Positions 1 to 11,148 of a DNA stretch of 64,000 nt are shown one piece after another. Every line of letters begins with the position of its first letter. Within the stretch, counting starts at the first letter, position 1. The notes below the pieces were generated by a model, which worked only from the letters and a program-made list of their open reading frames with translations, searched no databases and was not told where the DNA came from. The position numbers and the translations under genes were made by a program. The DNA comes from Hemerocallis citrina (taxonomy: Eukaryota; Streptophyta; Magnoliopsida; Asparagales; Asphodelaceae), in contig CM030361.1 in assembly GCA_017893485.1 (NCBI GenBank), forward strand, positions 142,724,941 to 142,788,940, given 5' to 3'.

Positions 1-2
1 TA

Positions 3-1619
3 TCTGGATATAGTACTAAAGGACGTTATGCATGTCCATGTTGTGCTGACCAAACTAGTTCAAGATGGTTGTACAATGACAGAAAGTTTTGCTATATGGG
101 TCATAGGAGATGGTTACCTGACACACATATATTTCGGGCAGAGACAGCGACATTTGATGGTACCGACGAGTGGAAACATGCTCCTGGATCTTCTTCTGGT
201 TCAGATATTTTGAGGCGGGTAGATGGTCATCAATTCAAATATGGAAAAGAACCAGAAGTCAGGACAAAGGGCAAGAAAATGGCAAGGCCGGAGCAAGGTG
301 AGGAGACCGATCTATGTGGCGAAGATGAGGATCAAAACATGACGAGTTTAGGTGCATGGAAGAAGAAGAGTATTTTCTTCAAGTTGCCGTATTGGGAATT
401 CAACTTATTGCGACATAATTTAGATGTGATGCATATCGGAAAAAATATTGGTGAAAATTGTATAGGAACAGTTATGGGAGATGACTGGAAGACAAAGGAC
501 AATCTCAAGAGCCGACTTGATTTGAAGTCAATGGGCATCCGACATGAGTTGCACCCAGAAGAATTACCGAACGGGAAAGTACTCCTACCTCCTGAAATCT
601 ATTCAATGTCAAAATCGGAGTTGGAATTGTTTTGCAAAGTACTACTGGAACTTAAAGTTCCTGATGGCTATTCTTCTAACATAGCAAGATGTGTCAACTT
701 TAAAGAGAAGAGGCTTCATGGTCTAAAGTCACACGACTACCACATCCTAATGCAGGATCTCCTTCCTGTGGCCCTAAGGTCTTCAATGTGTGAGCAAGTC
801 ACTACTGTCCTGAAAGATCTTTGTAGCATATATAAAGGTATTTGCTCAAGAATGCTTCGTGTTGAAGATATTGACCAATTGGAGCAGCAGGCGGCATTGA
901 CACTTAGTAAAATAGAGATGATATTTCCTCTATCGTTCTTCACTATAATGATTCACTTGATAATCCACCTTGCTGGTGAAGCCAGAATCGGCGGTCCTGT
1001 TCACTATCGGTGGATGTACCCCATTAAGAGGTAAAAGAATTCATTCATCTTACAAAATTGAATTTTCAAAAGCTCATTTCTTTTAATCCCCTAATCCGCT
1101 CTAATTCATTAATTGTACATGTTCAGGTACCTATACCGGCTAAAGGGTTATGTTAAAAATAGAGCATATCCTGAAGGGTCAATAGCTCAGGGATATCTAT
1201 CAGAGGAGTGTTCACATTTTTTTCCAGGTATTTGCCGGGTGTGGAGACATCTTTGAGTAGACCACGTAGAAATCCAGACATTTCCAACCTTGATGGTGCT
1301 CAATATCTTTTTGATACCGCTGGCACTACTGTTGGTAAAGTTGATGCATTTGAGCTAGATAACTTAACGTGGGAACAGGCACATCGATATGTGCTAGACC
1401 ACCATGCATCAGTGGAACCATTTCAAAAGTAAGTTGCTTTTGAATTTAAATCGAATATAGTGAAAACCGCGGAGTTCGATATTAACTTACTTTTGTTATT
1501 CCTTATTTCAATTGTTGTTTTTTAGCGAATTCGTCAGGGACATCAAACGAAGGGCTAGACCAAGAAGACTACCACCACGTGAACAAAACAAGTTGATGAA
1601 TGAAAAATTTCATAAGTAG
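3..1619 (+). pseudogene. TNP2-type CACTA transposase (Transposase_21/DUF4218), 3' part
   Basis: This is the C-terminal half of the catalytic CACTA transposase, which acts on element termini in the nucleus. Three exons fit: 3-1030, 1127-1428 and 1526-1619, with GT-AG junctions (AG|GTAAAA, TTCAG|G, AA|GTAAGT, TTTAG|C). Exon 1 contains the family block GYSTKGRYACPCC then CYMGHRRWLP, followed by LDVMHIGKNIGENCIGTVM. The DUF4218 region follows (LKSHDYHILMQDLLPVALR and IHLAGEARIGGPVHYRWMYP). Exon 2 has RYLYRLKGYVKNRAYPEGSI and AHRYVLDHHASVEPF. The frame slips by one base at a run of seven T near 1213-1219 in exon 2, so the copy is probably non-functional. The N-terminal part lies beyond the window edge. 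Confidence 0.88.
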
Positions 1620-3350
1620 TTTGAATCTCATGTAGGTGAATTACAGTTATGCAAGTTAATCTTCATTATATCTACATTTTCTATGGTGCTGATACGAATT
1701 AGTAGAGCAACATATATGCTCAGATAATGGATATTTTCATTTTCAGAACTGTTAGAGAACCTGATTGCCATCTTTGGCATGATTTTTTAACAAAAAATGG
1801 GTTCACTTCCAAACTAAGTATGCTGCTAGCATCCTCATCTTCTTTTACTGTTAATGAAGCTTATTTCATGCATCTGATTGTCATCTTGGCATGTTTTTTT
1901 GACCAAAATGGGTTCACTATGAACTGAGGATGCTAGTTGTACGTATGCCAAAATCCTCCGGATATGTACAAGAATTGGGCTGAACAAACCTTGTGGGAGT
2001 TTCTTTTGGAGCCACAAACATCAATGATTTAGTTGGGATGAAGAATTAATAGAGAAACATATATGCTTAGATGCCGCTATGTTATCATTTTTCTTTTACT
2101 GTTAAAGAAGCTGAATTCATGCATCTGAAGATTTGAGATCCAGGATGGCAAATTTTGATTGGGCTGTGATTGGATTGTTTAGTGGCTGTTGTCTATGTTC
2201 TTAATGAGGCTGTGATTAGAAAGAGAGGGCTCGAGTGGAGATCTGGAAACCCATATAGAGACATCTTGTTCATAATAATTTATTATTATTGTTGTTCTTG
2301 TCGCTCTTGCTGTTGTTGCTGATGTCTCTTTGTGTTGTGTGCTGAAGGGAAACAAGGGATGAGAAAAATGCCGCTATGTTAGCCTGGTGTATCCAAAGTC
2401 TCTACCATTCCTCTTTCTGTTTCCATTTCTGGCTTCTATATTTGGTTTCCTTCCACGATGACAGTTCCCTAAAAATACACTTGATATGAGCCCTATCTTA
2501 TTTTTCTTATTTTTCTTATATTTGGTTTCCTTCCACGATGACAGTTTCATGGATTATCTGAACAATCCATGAAAGACATGCTTAGATACTGAATTTTCAT
2601 TTGTTTTACTGTTTTAGATAGTGGATATTCCCAATCAGAGGAGAATATAAAGGTTTCAAGTTAGATACTGAATTTTCATTTGTTTTGTTGTTTTAGATAT
2701 ATTTAAAAACAAAATTAAGTACTAGATTTTTAGCATTGCAATGTAATTATTTTACCTCTCTATATATCATTAACAATTCCATTTGCAATTGGCACTTTGA
2801 TCTTATAATTTAAGATACAGGTAGATTTTTTTGCAAGTTCAAAAAATATGTATATTCTGTATTGTGGTCTACTGTTGAATCAAACTATTGTTTTTTTTTC
2901 ACAGAGCGGTCGCCCAGATGAAGGAAATTCTGATGATCAGAACTGAAGCTACTCGAGGGGTATGAATCTGTGGTCGGCCTAGTATGATTGTTGTTCTTAT
3001 GTCCTCCTTGCTGTTGTTATGTCAGACTGTTTTTTTTTATGAGAGTTATGTCAGACTTTTAATTTGGGATATTTGGGATATTTGTCAGACTGGTTTGTTG
3101 GGATATTTGGGATGTTCGTCACTATATTAATTTGTTAATTATGACACTTTTAATTTTGCGGTGAATTTGGACGTTGATATGAATGGGTGAAACTTTATTA
3201 TCTTTAATTATTCTTGTGTTTGGTTGCGATTTGCGCATTAATATGCAACGAAATTGGTTGAATCAGTTGTGAATTAGTTTACAGGTTTTGTAAATGAAAC
3301 TGTGAATTGAAATCAAACGGAAAACCGGAGCATTAAAAACAAACGGGCAT
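1620..3350. other. Non-coding interior of the CACTA element
   Basis: No convincing coding sequence is seen. Several short direct repeats occur: a block around TTTGGTTTCCTTCCACGATG at about 2440 and 2520, another around TGAATTTTCATTTGTTTT at about 2590 and 2668, and a degenerate pair containing AAAATGGGTTCACT at about 1795 and 1907. In CACTA elements this side can hold the 3' exons of a second gene, but I could not read one. Confidence 0.6.
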
Positions 3351-3877
3351 AGATAGACCGGCGTTTTATAAAACGCCGGTCTATCTAATGAATTAGTTGC
3401 AGTGTGCGATATACCGGCGTTCCCACACACGCCGGTGTATGCCGCTAGCTGTAACGGCACCAAGGAACACCGGCATTTTATAAAATGCCGGTGAACCTAA
3501 CTACACCGGCATTTTTTGGTCACGCCGGTGCTTGTAAGTAGGGAAAACCGGGCATTCATAAACGCACATACACCGGCGGTGTACGACCGCCGGTATACTT
3601 TCATTCTACACCGGCATTTATAGAAACGCCGGTGAATGGATAAATACCGGCGGTTATATGGCCGCCGGTGAATGTATATTGGGGGTTAAAGAACGGCACT
3701 CAGAGACCCCCATACACCGGTATTTTCTGACCGCCAGTGTAGTTGTAATATTTACCGGCGTCCAGTAAAACCGCCGGTGTAGACCCCTACCTTTCCGCGA
3801 CGCTCGCTTCGGCGGCATTTGGACCGGCGCTATTATAAACGCCGGTGAAGGTTTCACCGGCGTAAAAAACGCCGGCA
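3351..3877. repeat. CACTA subterminal array of inverted-repeat pairs
   Basis: Eleven inverted pairs share an ACCGGC...GCCGGT core with a short AT-rich loop, at about 3351, 3411, 3468, 3502, 3569, 3607, 3645, 3714, 3752, 3822 and 3855. The first (3351-3386) is a perfect 36-bp palindrome and the third (3468-3493) a perfect 26-bp palindrome. Most others vary by substitutions in the CG dinucleotides. Subterminal repeats of CACTA elements are known binding sites for TNPA-like proteins; that role here is inference. Confidence 0.85.
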
Positions 3878-3884
3878 AAGACGT

Positions 3885-3920
3885 AAAAAAACGCCGGGAA
3901 ATCGAGTCTGTTTTGTAGTG
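3885..3920. repeat. Right terminal inverted repeat of the CACTA element
   Basis: On the minus strand this reads CACTACAAAACAGACTCG onward into a CCGGCG-rich segment. It joins the terminal CACTA motif to the subterminal GC hairpins. Confidence 0.88.
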
Positions 3921-5037
3921 TGAAAGTAAAAACACATCTGTAGGAAAACGGACATAACTTTTGCTACACAACTCGTAATTCATAAATTCAAGATGTTCTG
4001 AAAACTAGAAAAATAAGACTACAATTCTTATTCAGAATGTAATTCATTTTAAAATCATTTACTAGTTCAAAAACAGTAGTCAACATACAGGCCAGCAAGC
4101 AATATACAGGTTTTAGGGTATTATTCATAAAATAATTCAATTAAACATGATGGGTATCAATTCTATTAGTCGATAAACTATATAATCAGCATGATGAGTG
4201 TCAAAATATGGTAAATAAAATTAGAACACATACATACACTAATTTATCATCAATCAACCATCAAGTCATCAAATAACATACAACCTAGCAATTGTCTCTA
4301 CAATAATTAATCGTGTCATGATTATACAATTAACCATATTATCAATTCTACATGAAATGCATGAAAGATCCAATCTTTAGAGTCAAAAGTGGGACGAAGT
4401 CAAGAATATTGGGGTTAGCTCGTGTAAACTCTCAATAGACCCAACGAAGAGATGAACAAAGTATAATACGATAACAAAGAGATCTACTTGCAAGAGTTTC
4501 AATAAAACTTGAATTTGATACAATTAACAATTCATGAGGACAGTGACTTGCCTGTTATTTGGTGAAAATGAATACCAAGTATAACGGATAAGGACCCCGA
4601 AGCAACAAACCCTACAAGCAAGCAATTTAACACGTACAATATACGTGCAATAAAACCCAAAGCAATAACAACAAGAGTACACAGCGACTTCAACAATAAA
4701 GACAACAGCAATGTCAGCAATAGCCAACGTAATGGCGATGGCGGCAGCTTCGCTGGCTGATGGCGGCAATGAGGACGACGACGTCAAGGTGGGCGGCACA
4801 ACATGGCGGCACGAAGTGGGTCGACGGCGGATTGGGGATTTGGCTGCTAACATCGAGGACAGAGGTGAGGGTTTAGGGGAGTTCTGTGGTGGCACTGGAG
4901 GCTGAGGGTTTGGCCGGAGAAAATGAAGTGCTACAGTGATGGGTTCTTGGGTTTTGGCGGGATTTCGATCGGGAGAGAGAACGGCGAGGAGAGAGAGAGA
5001 GAGGAAAGAAAATAAGTCCCTAGGGTTTCGATAAAAC
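3921..5037 (-). repeat. Partial LTR of the element A family, copy 1
   Basis: This segment aligns with 26097 to about 27285 of the right LTR of element A and with 5635 to about 6660 of copy 2. Its other side was presumably displaced by the CACTA element. It ends in a GA-rich stretch and TAGGGTTTCGATAAAACAAT, where it jumps to a different LTR coordinate (see 5038). Long proline-rich minus-strand open frames here are leader-like LTR sequence, not genes. Confidence 0.8.
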
Positions 5038-7016
5038 AATAGCCGGAATATTATTTTATCAATGCAACAATACAATATGCAATTATTGGATATTTCGATG
5101 AACGATAGTATCAATAGGAGAACAATAGGATGATAACATGAAGTAGGACAATTAGAATGATGACAATAACTCATTGAGATCATGCAATGCAACATACATA
5201 CATTAATTCATGCAATATTACGATATAGGAATAATTAATCTATTAAAATCTGGAATATAAAATTCTGGACAGCAAGAGTAGTCTGTATAAAAATGCAGTT
5301 TTCCGCTGTTTCAGGACTCAAAAACTGAATCCGTAAAAAATTCTAGAAACTAGACTTCCACACGGTTCCAATGCATATTTAAAGTTCAAAATCCGACAAC
5401 AGTAGCTAGGTCAATCATATTGTTCTTTACAGATTTTATGTTCAGGCAGAGTTTTGACATCATGTTATTTTATTTTTAGAATCAGCAAAAACACCATAAT
5501 AAATTCATTAAAAATATTTTCCGGACTCCTAAACATGATAAGCAACAATATGGAAATTACCAGAGAATTTTTTTTTTACATTTGATCAGCCTTTTTACAG
5601 TTTAAGCATGCAAGATACAATAATCTGAAAAACTGAAAGTAAAAACACAGTTGTAGTAAACTGAGCATAACTTTTGCTACACAACTCGGAATTCAGAAAT
5701 TCAAGATGTTCTGGAAACTAGAAAGATAAGTCTACAATTCTTATTCAGAAAGTAATTCATTTTAAGACTGTTTACTAGTTTAAAAATAGCAGTCAACATA
5801 CAGGCCAGCAAGCAATATACAGGTTTTAGGGTATTATTCATAAAATAATTCAATTAAACATGATGGGTATCAATTTTATTAGTCGATAAACTATATAATC
5901 AGCATGATGAGTGTCAAAACATGATAAATAAAATTAGAACACATACATATATTGATTATACAGTTAACCATATTATCAATTCTACATGAAATCCATGAAA
6001 GATCTAATCTTTTGAGTCAAAAGTGGCACGATGTCAAGAATATTGGGGTTAGCTCGTGTAAACTCTCAATAGACCCAACGAAGAGATGAACAATGTATAA
6101 TACGATAACAAAGGGATCTACTTGCAAGAGTCTGAATAAAACTTGAATTTGATACAATTAACAGTTCAAGAGGACAGTGACTTGCCTGTTAGTCAGTGAA
6201 AATGAATACCAAAAATAACGGGATAAGGATCCTGAAGCAACAAACCCACAAACAAGCAATTTAACACGTACAATATACGTGCAATAAAGCCCAAAGCAAT
6301 AACAGCAAGAGTACACAACGACTTTAACAACAAAGACAGCAACAATGTCAGCAATGGCCAATGCAAGGGCGATGGCGGCGGCGTCGCTAGCTGAGGGCGG
6401 TGACGAGGGCGATGACGTCGGGGTGGGCGACGCAACAGGGCGGTGCGAAGTGGGTCGACGGTGGATTGGGGATTTGGCTATTAATGTCGAGGACAGAGGA
6501 GAGGGTTTAGGGGAGTTCTGTGGTGGTGCTGGCGGTTGAGGGTTTGGCCAGAGAAGATGAAGTGCTACAGTGATGGGTTCGTGGGTTTTGGCGGGATTTC
6601 GATCGGGAGAGAGAACGGTAAGGAGAGAGCAAGAGGAGAGAAAATAAATGGCTAGGGTTTCGATTGTGTGCAAATTTTAAGGGTTTGTAGTAAAGTTGTA
6701 TTTATAGGGTACAATTAGGGTGTTGGATTAGCGGTTTAGGATCCAATAATAGTGGATTTGGGTTAAAAACTAATAAAATTGAGTTTTAGGGTTCAATAAG
6801 AGATAGATCCAACTCAATAGGGTTCAAATAAAAAAAATACCACAATTAGGTGGAAGAAAATAGAATCGATAAGAACGGCTCAATCAACGAGAACGAAGAA
6901 TTTCATGAACAAATTAAATTAAAATAATCAAGAAACAAGAACAGAGTATTTTATTCGATTTCAAATAAAAATATTACAAAGGGGGAAAATGAAAAATTGC
7001 GAAAATGGTAGTTACA
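5038..7016 (-). repeat. Left LTR (3' LTR) of element A, lacking its first ~1 kb
   Basis: This aligns with 25508-27648 of the right LTR (shared start ATTATTTTATCAATGCAACA) and ends in GTTACA at 7016, exactly like the right LTR. Relative to the right LTR and copy 1 it lacks about 70 bp near 5945 and about 80 bp corresponding to 27082-27165. A TATA-box-like TATAAATA on the minus strand lies at 6699-6706, as in the right LTR (27326-27333). Confidence 0.82.
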
Positions 7017-7518
7017 ATCCCACCACGAACTTGTCTAGAAAGGGAGAGAAAACCCAATTCATCAATCTCATAAACACAGCTAGAGCATTAGTAATTCCAG
7101 AAGGCATCACCAAGAATTCGTAGTGCCCATATCTTGTACGAAAAGCAGTCTTCTGTACATCCCCGGATTTCACCTTAACCTGATGATAACCAGAACGAAG
7201 ATCCAGCTTCGAAAATACAGAAGCACCTCCCAATTGATCAAATAGGTCATCAATCCTTGGCAACGGATACCAGTTCTTCACTGTGACATTATTGAGCTCA
7301 CAACCTGCGACTACCATCCTTCTTATTGATGAACAGAACTGGAGCTCCCCAAGGCGAAACACTTGGCCTGATAAAACCTCTATCCAATAACTCCTGAATC
7401 TGCTCCTTCAACTCAGTCAACTCAATAGGAGCCATTCTGTACGGACATTTAGAGATTGGAGCTGTACCCGGCTGAACATCAATACTGAACACCACTTCAC
7501 GATCTGGCGGTAATTCCA
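7017..7518 (-). pseudogene. Reverse transcriptase remnant of element A
   Basis: The N-terminal half of a Ty3/gypsy RT is present. Recognisable blocks are [20 protein letters not shown], then [20 protein letters not shown], then [15 protein letters not shown], then [20 protein letters not shown] and [15 protein letters not shown] small deletion and frameshift near 7300-7330 removes the CIDYR-type residues. The remnant stops at LDKFVV, just before where the catalytic DD motif is expected, and runs straight into the LTR. It cannot be an active RT. Confidence 0.9.
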
Positions 7519-10128
7519 GCACCTGTAATGCCCCGAATTCCAAATAAGACCGAATTCAAAGTTCCACAGGATCTTTACACTTCACTTCTTATAATTTTAC
7601 AAGGAAATTTGAACTTTTATCATACATCAGGGTCATTTATATTTATTTACACAGCAGAAGATAAAATGAAGTACAACAATGAAAATAATATACAACTTGC
7701 AGCATCTTTAATATGTAATTAATCAACAGCATCATATCAACTTTATGTCTTCATGAAAGTCCAACTCCTGCATAATAAACTGTGGGCACATCAGTTACTT
7801 ACAACTGACGAAAATGTTATACACGGCTATCCTCTCTATGCCGAAATTATAACAATCATAATACTTTAACAAACCACAAACTTGAATGTAAATAAAGTGT
7901 TAAATGTGTCTACTCTAAACATGTAAGTGTATGCAATGCCCTAATGCCTAATGCAGATATTTTATACTAAGATGACACTAATGCATACTTGTTCGGATTC
8001 TATGCATCCCATACTATATAGGTCCGAGGGCAAGCACCTACGTACTCCACATTAAAGGGTTCGATACCTCGCCATGAAAACTACCCAGTAATAAAAGCAA
8101 GGTTTAGACATTCCACGAGTACGGATTCCAGTCCCAGAGTACACTGCCCGACTGTTATAACAGACTCCTCGTTGTGCGAACCTCCTGCAAGTGCCCCTCT
8201 AGCCCCCGTATACGTATATACACTAGAGTACGGAATACTATCCGCCCGACTACGCATAGTTCCAGATTTAAAATAAAAGCTCGTCTCCATCGAAGCAACC
8301 TCAGTCCCAGAGTACACTGCCCGACTGGGTCTATAGTCCCGAAGTACATCGCCCGACTATATAGAGTGCTCCACTTACGTTTATCCAGGTTTACTATATC
8401 TTCTCTTAGTGCCTATTTCTTAAGTTCAAGACATGAATAAATTATCATACCTAGAGTTAGTCTTACCCCCTACCGGACTTAATCACAAATACTGAGATAG
8501 TTCCATGGCCATATCTCAAAATATATCTCAAACCTTTTAATTCAATAATGCCGGTACCCGAGGTCTCACTAAACTCTAGATCACAATCTTTCATGTACAA
8601 GAATCCATGGGTACTCATACCCTTCAATAATCATGTATTAAACTCAATGTATTCTTATCTTCAACTTATTCACAATTTGATCAATGTCTTATCTTAGCAT
8701 CATTCATGATCCATTTATTCATTTACAATTCAAAATAAAACTATATTTCTTTTCATGAATATAGATTCATCACTTTAAGTCTCATTAGCAATTTAAGCTC
8801 ATATAGCAATTCATATCAAGTATTTCTTACTCAACATAAATATATGTTTACATCAAGAGAATCCCATAACATGACACATATTTTGCTCTTCTTTTCAAAA
8901 TAAAGGTCATATACTCAAATAAACAATTTTAAAATCCATAACTCATTTTCTATCTCAATTCCTCTTTTTATTTCTAAAAATATACATGAAAAATTCTAAA
9001 ACTATTTTTAATAAATTCTATATCAATTTATAGGAATATTAGAATTTTTCCCCAAATTTTAATTTGCATTTAAACTCTCATTTTGATTTGAAATTCCCAA
9101 AATTTTTTTATGAAGTCGCAAGGTTTCGAACCCAGGCTCCTCCATCCAATACCGTCAGCGCCCAAAGCCCAAACCGCAAGCCAAATAGTCCATATGACTT
9201 GGCTGTCATAATGCCAAGTCGAAATCCCCAAATATTAATTTCGAGTTTCGGTTTTAATTAAAACGAAAAACAAAATAAAAGGGTCTTAACAAGTTTCGAA
9301 CCCAAGACTTCCGACTTGCTACAGTGACTTATGATGCACCCGCTCGCCAATAAGTCCAAGTGTGATTACTGATTAGGGAAAACATACTGATATAGTTTTG
9401 TTCATACTGTTCAGCAGCTAGTTTATTTCACAAAACTCAAACATATGATCGATCTAATCTTTTTAATAGATTGTAATTATCTCATTCATACAGATTTTTT
9501 ACTTGAAATCAGAAATTCACAAATTTTCCAAACTTATATTTTTGACATATTTCAAATTATTTCATCTCTTTAATAAACATGAATTTTATTTCTTTATTCT
9601 AATCAAAATAGCACATTGTATCTCTTACAAATATTTAATGAATCAATTTAACCTCACAAAAATACATTTTTTACCACAAGGAAAATCTCAACAAATTTTC
9701 ATACAATTATATATATATTTCTACATTTGTAAATTAACTTGCATATTTGTTTATGGCAATAACTCATTATTTCTTTTTCTCATTTCTAACTAACATGATG
9801 ATAGTCTTAATCATAACAAAAATTTACTACTATTCATAGCACATACAATAGCATGGATTCTATTCTTCATTTAACACATCAAATTTAATCTATACTACTC
9901 ATTTAACATACTAGCATGCATTTCCTACATTTAGAAAGCACAAGATCACCCACCCAAGGAAATTAAATACCTAGCAATTGCAATCCTAGAGTGAGAGCTC
10001 CTAGAAACTCCGATTGGCCTCCTCGAATTCCGTGCGCAAGAAAAGTCCTCATCTCCTACTTTCAGTCAGCACACGAACAACAAGAGCATCAATTCGGCCA
10101 ACACTACAACAACACCTCCTTCTTCACA

Positions 10129-10131
<3 letters not shown>

Positions 10132-10186
<55 letters not shown>
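10132..10186. repeat. (TA)n microsatellite
   Basis: About 27 uninterrupted TA units directly precede the CCCGTG-type repeat. Tyr/Ile open frames across it are artefacts. Confidence 0.97.
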
Positions 10187-10189
<3 letters not shown>

Positions 10190-10202
10190 TATTTATATAT
10201 AT

Positions 10203-10770
10203 ACTAGATTTGCCCGTGGGCACGTGCCTACGGCACGTCTTCGGAACGATACAACACACAAAAAGCCCTGTAAACAGTAAAACAACAATTATGTAGTTCA
10301 AGTTTGAATAGTATGACAATAATTAGTTGTAAATAAAAGTCCATGTTTCTATTAGTATATGTTGAAAATTAATTATAAATGAGGGTGTAAAATCCAATTT
10401 CTTAGAACTTTAAAGGTGGAAAATGATGAAATTTAACTGTTGAAAAGATATTTGCTATTTTCAATATAACATGTGCAATAAAAAAACACAAAAATTCTGA
10501 AATTTTACAAACCTGAAATCTTAAAATCTAAATTTCTAAGTAAGTTAAGAAAGATTGGGAGAGAGAGAGGGAGAGAGAGAAAAAGAGAAATATGAAAAAG
10601 TGAAGAGAGAGATAGTAATAAAGTAATGAGTTTTTTAGTTTTGGGGGGAAAATTTTAATTTTTGGGCAGGAAAATATGTTTTGTGAGAATCAATATAGGC
10701 CATTGGTATTAGGGGAGATTGAATGAGAGCCACTTGATAGCTTTCTTTGTAATTTATTATATAGATATAT
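10203..10770. mobile_element. Dispersed CCCGTG-type repeat, copy 1
   Basis: It starts ACTAGATTTGCCCGTGGGCA and ends near TTATTATATAGATATATA. It shares its start, a GA-rich block, GATAGTAATAAAGTAA and its end with 62359-62826. No coding capacity. The class is uncertain: a short non-autonomous element, possibly Helitron-like, but the diagnostic 3' CTRR hairpin was not established. Confidence 0.6.
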
Positions 10771-11148
10771 ATAAACACATATAGGATAGGAAATGTAGAT
10801 GGTGAGTAGGTGGAGACAAAGCAACAGTGGGGAGGAATGCTTTCGGAAATGATAGGGGAGGAAAAGAAAGGAGTAGAGTTTGTACATGTATTAGATGGAG
10901 AAGTCTAAATGATTTGTTGATGGACTTGGGCTTCGGATGTCAGAGCAATAGGGAAAAGATGGAAGGGGGTTGGTTTCGGCAGAGTCAGAGAAAGAAAGAG
11001 GAAGAGATGAAGAGAAAGGTAGGGTATTAGGGGGTATGTATAGGGTCTTAATAGAGTAGTCATAATAACTACTCTCCACAACTCCACTCACCCACTTTCT
11101 CCAACTCTCCATCATCTCAACTCCCGGCCTCTCTCTCTCTCCCATTAC

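Larger units (their letters stand above)
1..3920 (+). mobile_element. CACTA (En/Spm) DNA transposon, right part
   Basis: The element enters from the left edge and ends at 3920. Its right terminus reads TTTTGTAGTG, the reverse complement of CACTACAAAA, the canonical CACTA terminus. It carries a TNP2-type transposase remnant (3-1619), a non-coding interior (1620-3350) and a subterminal array of GC-rich inverted repeats (3351-3877). The sequence right of 3920 (TGAAAGTAAAAACACA) matches the interior of LTR sequence at 5635 and 26097, so the element landed inside an LTR. The 3-bp target duplication cannot be tested because the left end lies outside the window. Confidence 0.93.

Noticed and set aside
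4524..6673. Long proline- and serine-rich minus-strand open frames (4524-5195, 6158-6673), echoed at 26702-27300
   Set aside because: They lie in the transcribed leader of LTRs, open without a conserved ATG and lose frame between copies. They look like repeat sequence, not genes.
10104..10319. Tyr/Ile repeat proteins over the (TA)n tract
   Set aside because: Simple-repeat translation.
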